Shown here in pieces: positions 62,667 through 64,000 of a stretch of DNA of 64,000 bases (its first letter is position 1; each line of letters starts with the position of its first letter). The notes below the pieces were generated by a model. That model made no database searches, was not told the origin of the DNA, and was given only the letters and a program-made list of their open reading frames with translations. Origin of the DNA: Paracoccus aminophilus JCM 7686 (GTDB lineage: Bacteria > Pseudomonadota > Alphaproteobacteria > Rhodobacterales > Rhodobacteraceae); contig NC_022041.1 of assembly GCF_000444995.1 (NCBI RefSeq), forward strand, positions 2,082,001 through 2,146,000. Reading direction: 5' to 3'. Made by a program: the position numbers and the translations under genes.

Positions 62667-64000
62667 TTATTTGGTGACCGGACGCGCGCCAAGCGCATCG
62701 GCCAGCGAGCGGAAGCGCGCCTGCGCCACCTCGCCGTAAAGCGCCTGTCCGGTCTTGGTGAGCTTCAGCTCCAACACCTTCTTTTGTGGGAAGAATTTGA
62801 GCTTGCCCGCCTCTTCGGGATCCCGCACCGAGAACATCGCGCCAAAGCGCATGGCCTTGCCCAGAACTTCGGCGTCTTTGAGCTCTTTCTCGCTCAAGAG
62901 CGAAAAGAGCGAGGCCATCGGCGAGGAGGCGCGGCTGTTGCGGTAGCGATGGAGCAGCGCGAGGCCAAGGAAGATCCGCTCGGGATGGGACAAAGCCGCC
63001 ATATTCGCGCGGGTGACATTGTCGAAACAGGCGTCAGCACGGTAATCGGGATGGGCGCGCCAAGCGGTGTCATGCAGCAGACAGGCCGCGCGGATCAGCC
63101 GGTCACGCTCAGGTCCGACATTGCCAAAGAGCGGCTGGAGGAACTGATAAAGCTTCTTGCCGAAACCCGGCATCCGCGCCATCTGCCGCTCGGTGAAGCG
63201 CGCGGCCTCGATCAGCGGATCGCGTTGGCGCAGGGTGCGCGGCATCTGCTCGTAAAGCAGGCCCTCGCGGATCCCGTAGGAGGACACCGCCAGCGATTTC
63301 GGGCGGAAGGTCAGCACGAGCTGGCGCAAGACCTGCCCCGCCAAAGGCACGAGCTCGATCCGGCTTTGCGAAATCCCGGTGCGGGCGCGCAAGATGTTCA
63401 GGTCATTTTCGGCGATCCATTTGACGGTCTGGGTCACTGCCTGCGGGCTCATCCGGTATTCATGCAGCACCGTCATCGGATAGGCGCAGCGCTCCATATC
63501 CAGTCGGGCGATCGCGCGCCACGAGCCGCCGACCAGATAGATCTGTTCGTGTTCGGCGCCGATTTCGGCAACCAGCCCCTCCATCACCTCGCGGATATGG
63601 GCGCGCAGACCGGCCTTGCCACCCTCGACCTGCTGGAGCCGGAACGGTCCCAGCGGCGAGCTGACCCGGCGGCCAACCTTGCCATCCTCGATATAGGCGA
63701 GCTCCATCGAGTTGCCGCCAATGTCGCAAACGAGCCCCTTGGCATCGGGCCAGCCCAGCAGCACGCCCTGCGCAGACAGCCGCGCCTCTTCCTCGCCGTC
63801 GATGACCAGAAGCTTGAGCCCGGTCTCTTTCTCGACCGCCTTGCGGAAGGCCGGGCCGTTCGTAGCCTCGCGCACGGCGGCGGTGGCAACGCAGGTCAGC
63901 GGCTTGACGCCCATGCCCTCGGCCAGAACCGCGAAACGCTTGAGCGCCGACATCGCGCGTTCGACACCGCGCGGGTTCAGCTCTCCGGTGGTGACAAGAC
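62667..64000 (-). CDS. Ppx/GppA family phosphatase (5' end outside window)
   Basis: At least 444 residues of an exopolyphosphatase/guanosine pentaphosphatase of the ASKHA superfamily. The frame is open to the window edge (LVTTGELNPRGVERAMSALKRF...), so the N terminus with the first phosphate loop is missing. Visible motifs are VATAAVREATNGPAF, IDGEEEARLSAQGVLLGW, the second phosphate loop LVCDIGGNSMELAYI, YLVGGSWRAIARLDM, and an HD-like C-terminal helical domain with CLLHDTAWRAHPDYRADACFDNV. Long C-terminal region suggests a Ppx2-like rather than a short form. Substrate (polyphosphate or pppGpp) is not decided by sequence. Confidence 0.9.
   Translation of the reverse strand, partial: LVTTGELNPRGVERAMSALKRFAVLAEGMGVKPLTCVATAAVREATNGPAFRKAVEKETGLKLLVIDGEEEARLSAQGVLLGWPDAKGLVCDIGGNSMELAYIEDGKVGRRVSSPLGPFRLQQVEGGKAGLRAHIREVMEGLVAEIGAEHEQIYLVGGSWRAIARLDMERCAYPMTVLHEYRMSPQAVTQTVKWIAENDLNILRARTGISQSRIELVPLAGQVLRQLVLTFRPKSLAVSSYGIREGLLYEQMPRTLRQRDPLIEAARFTERQMARMPGFGKKLYQFLQPLFGNVGPERDRLIRAACLLHDTAWRAHPDYRADACFDNVTRANMAALSHPERIFLGLALLHRYRNSRASSPMASLFSLLSEKELKDAEVLGKAMRFGAMFSVRDPEEAGKLKFFPQKKVLELKLTKTGQALYGEVAQARFRSLADALGARPVTK

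Overview
The window is about 64 kb of GC-rich alphaproteobacterial chromosome. Gene content points to the family Rhodobacteraceae and most likely to Paracoccus or a close relative. Evidence for this includes a suf locus with a NifS-type desulfurase ahead of sufB, a 400-residue NAD-dependent formate dehydrogenase of the Paracoccus type, a TTAA-N7-TTAA (CtrA-like) site in front of the comM homologue, and a Zur-like palindrome in front of a COG0523 GTPase. This assignment is from remembered family features, not a database search. No insertion sequence, prophage, CRISPR array or rRNA operon is visible. Gene density is high, with many ATGA start/stop overlaps.

Layout. 1-8.5 kb (minus strand): tRNA-Arg(CCG), then an unusually complete Fe-S assembly operon read coaBC > nifS-type desulfurase > sufB > sufC > sufD > two membrane proteins > sufS. 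8.6-18.2 kb: comM/yifB, glutathione synthetase, yraN and rsmI, then lpoA-like lipoprotein > glnD > murJ. 18.2-31.6 kb: a rhomboid-fold protein without catalytic residues, trpS, a betaine-homocysteine methyltransferase-like gene, a radical SAM protein, small genes of unknown function, HNH nuclease, SMR exporter, gntR-alkA-esterase, a HAD nucleotidase, a Ubi-type hydroxylase, radA and cvpA. 31.6-38 kb: purF, gmk > gamma carbonic anhydrase > PhoR-like kinase, a PAS protein and class II DAHP synthase. 38-44.4 kb: a GlxA-type AraC regulator and a complete branched-chain amino-acid type ABC transporter (livKGFHM order). 44.5-46.4 kb: purMN and a tRNA with CAT anticodon (probably Ile2). 46.6-49.6 kb: a module of three small anchored proteins facing one polytopic membrane protein, all of unknown function. 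49.8-64 kb: dimethylglycine dehydrogenase-like flavoenzyme, an HlyD/ABC-2 exporter with a frameshifted TetR gene, a Zur-type GTPase, DoxX, HPP protein, formate dehydrogenase, bestrophin, LysR and a Ppx/GppA phosphatase that runs off the window.

How genes fit together. Four separated genes could form a betaine demethylation and C1 oxidation route: betaine-homocysteine methyltransferase, a GlxA/GbdR-like regulator, dimethylglycine dehydrogenase and NAD-formate dehydrogenase. The suf operon supplies Fe-S clusters, and purF carries the cysteine pattern of an Fe-S client.

Most worth a second look: the unknown four-gene membrane module (46638-49594), the one-base frameshift in a G run of the exporter's TetR regulator, the three-hairpin leader before formate dehydrogenase, the pseudo-rhomboid, and the CtrA-like and Zur-like sites. 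Start sites were chosen from Shine-Dalgarno spacing and family length and are noted where ambiguous.
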